A stretch of 64,000 nucleotides of DNA from Nocardiopsis sp. N85. Lineage in GTDB: Bacteria; Actinomycetota; Actinomycetes; Streptosporangiales; Streptosporangiaceae. Positions 63,382-64,000 of this stretch are shown one piece after another. Positions within the stretch are counted from its first letter, which is position 1; every line of letters begins with the position of its first letter. The translations under genes were made by a program, and so were the position numbers. The stretch is from NCBI RefSeq assembly GCF_028882275.1, contig NZ_JARBUT010000007.1:62001-126000 (forward strand). The letters run 5' to 3'. Below the pieces are notes generated by a model, which ran no database searches, had not been told where the DNA came from, and was given only the letters and a program-made list of their open reading frames with translations.

Positions 63382-64000
63382 TCACCCCGCCCGCCAGGTG
63401 GCGTCCTGGAGCGCGCCTCCGGCCTGGGGTCCCATCAAGGAGAGCCCGCCGTCGACGAACAGCGAGGCCCCGGTGACGTAGGACGCCTTCGGGTCGGCCA
63501 GGAACGACACGGCCTCCGCCACCTCGTAGGCGTGGCCCGGTCGGGGCAGCGGGTACCCGGCGCGCGAGTCCAGCGCGGGTTCCTCCTCGTGCCGGCCGGT
63601 CATGGGCGTGGCGATCTCGCCCGGCGCGACGGCGTTCACGGTGATGCCGTACAGGCCCAGTTCCAGGGCCAGGACGCGGGTGAGCAGCTTCAGCCCGCCC
63701 TTGGCCGCGCAATAGGCGCCGGCGGTCACCCGCGGATACTCCTCGTGCACGCTGGTGATGTTGATGATGCGGCCGCCGCGACCGGCGTCGCGCATGTACG
63801 AGGCCGCGATCTTCGAGCACAGGAAGGGCGCGTCCAGGTCCACCGCCAGGACCTGGCGCCAGCGCTCGTAGTCGGTCTCCAGGAGGTGCTCTCCGGAACC
63901 GATCCCCGCGTTGTTGACCAGGACGCCCACCCCGCCGAGTTCCTCGATCAGGGCCGAGACGGCCTCAGCGCCGCGTGGCGGGTCGGTGAGGTCGTGCCGG
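63382..64000 (-). CDS. Short-chain dehydrogenase/reductase, glucose 1-dehydrogenase-like (5' end outside window)
   Basis: Reading leftward from the window edge, the frame begins inside the domain at RHDLTDPPRGAEA. It then shows VLVNNAGIGSGEHLLET (the NNAG motif), INITSVHEEYPR with the catalytic Ser, AGAYCAAKGGLKLL with Tyr-x-x-x-Lys, and ITVNAVAPGEIATPM, ending with VTGASLFVDGGLSL. The N-terminal GxxxGxG cofactor loop lies beyond 64000. Classical SDR with NAD(P); the C-terminal tail after VDGG is slightly longer than usual. Confidence 0.92.
   Translation of the reverse strand, partial: RHDLTDPPRGAEAVSALIEELGGVGVLVNNAGIGSGEHLLETDYERWRQVLAVDLDAPFLCSKIAASYMRDAGRGGRIINITSVHEEYPRVTAGAYCAAKGGLKLLTRVLALELGLYGITVNAVAPGEIATPMTGRHEEEPALDSRAGYPLPRPGHAYEVAEAVSFLADPKASYVTGASLFVDGGLSLMGPQAGGALQDATWRAG

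Overview
The window is GC-rich (about 72 % by eye), uses many GTG starts, and carries families typical of actinomycetes: an RsbW-like ATPase beside a SpoIIE-type phosphatase, MetP/MetS, DUF2784, DUF2804, DUF4287, a TipAS-type MerR, and MocR and GAP-family proteins. I read it as chromosome of a filamentous actinomycete, perhaps related to Nocardiopsis or Streptomyces; the genus is a guess. I found no rRNA, tRNA, CRISPR array, transposase, integrase or phage gene.

Positions 1-27164 hold many small one- or two-gene units, most of them a regulator beside its likely target. They include a truncated membrane sensor; a FhuF-like Fe-S protein coupled to a frameshifted methyltransferase; Rrf2/NmrA, TetR/GAP-family, HxlR/reductase, TetR/UvrA-like and MocR/DHDPS-like pairs; and an ABC exporter behind a promoter with a SoxR-type box. 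Several intergenic palindromes can be matched to a regulator next door. At 25624-26318 two divergent genes, an alpha/beta hydrolase and a CGNR zinc-finger protein, have each lost their 5' half at one shared junction.

Positions 27514-42240 are a complete-looking myo-inositol catabolism locus. A leftward operon runs iolC, aldolase-like, iolB, iolD, mmsA/iolA, iolE-like, a three-gene sugar ABC importer, an iolG-like dehydrogenase and iolH, and ends at a strong hairpin. A second iolG-like gene and a divergent GntR regulator sit upstream, with GntR-type palindromes between them. Many of these genes overlap by 4-16 bases or are tightly spaced, which implies translational coupling.

Positions 42400-52700 carry a phospho-signalling pair (RsbW-like ATPase, GAF-SpoIIE phosphatase), a second imine-reductase-like gene, a MerR/TipAS plus DUF2268 protease operon behind a textbook 19-bp-spacer MerR promoter, NADP-type glutamate dehydrogenase, acetyltransferases, and two decayed genes (a RibD/DHFR-like protein and an aminoglycoside-phosphotransferase-like protein). 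Positions 52769-64000 hold an EamA exporter, a 3.6-kb unit bracketed by two 50-base direct repeats (a convergent lipoprotein and a large Cys-rich membrane protein), DUF2784, DUF2804, pirin, a MetP/MetS transporter with its 34-residue partner, a PfpI-family protein, and the end of a short-chain dehydrogenase cut by the window edge.

All functions come from reading motifs and remembered family features; no search was run.
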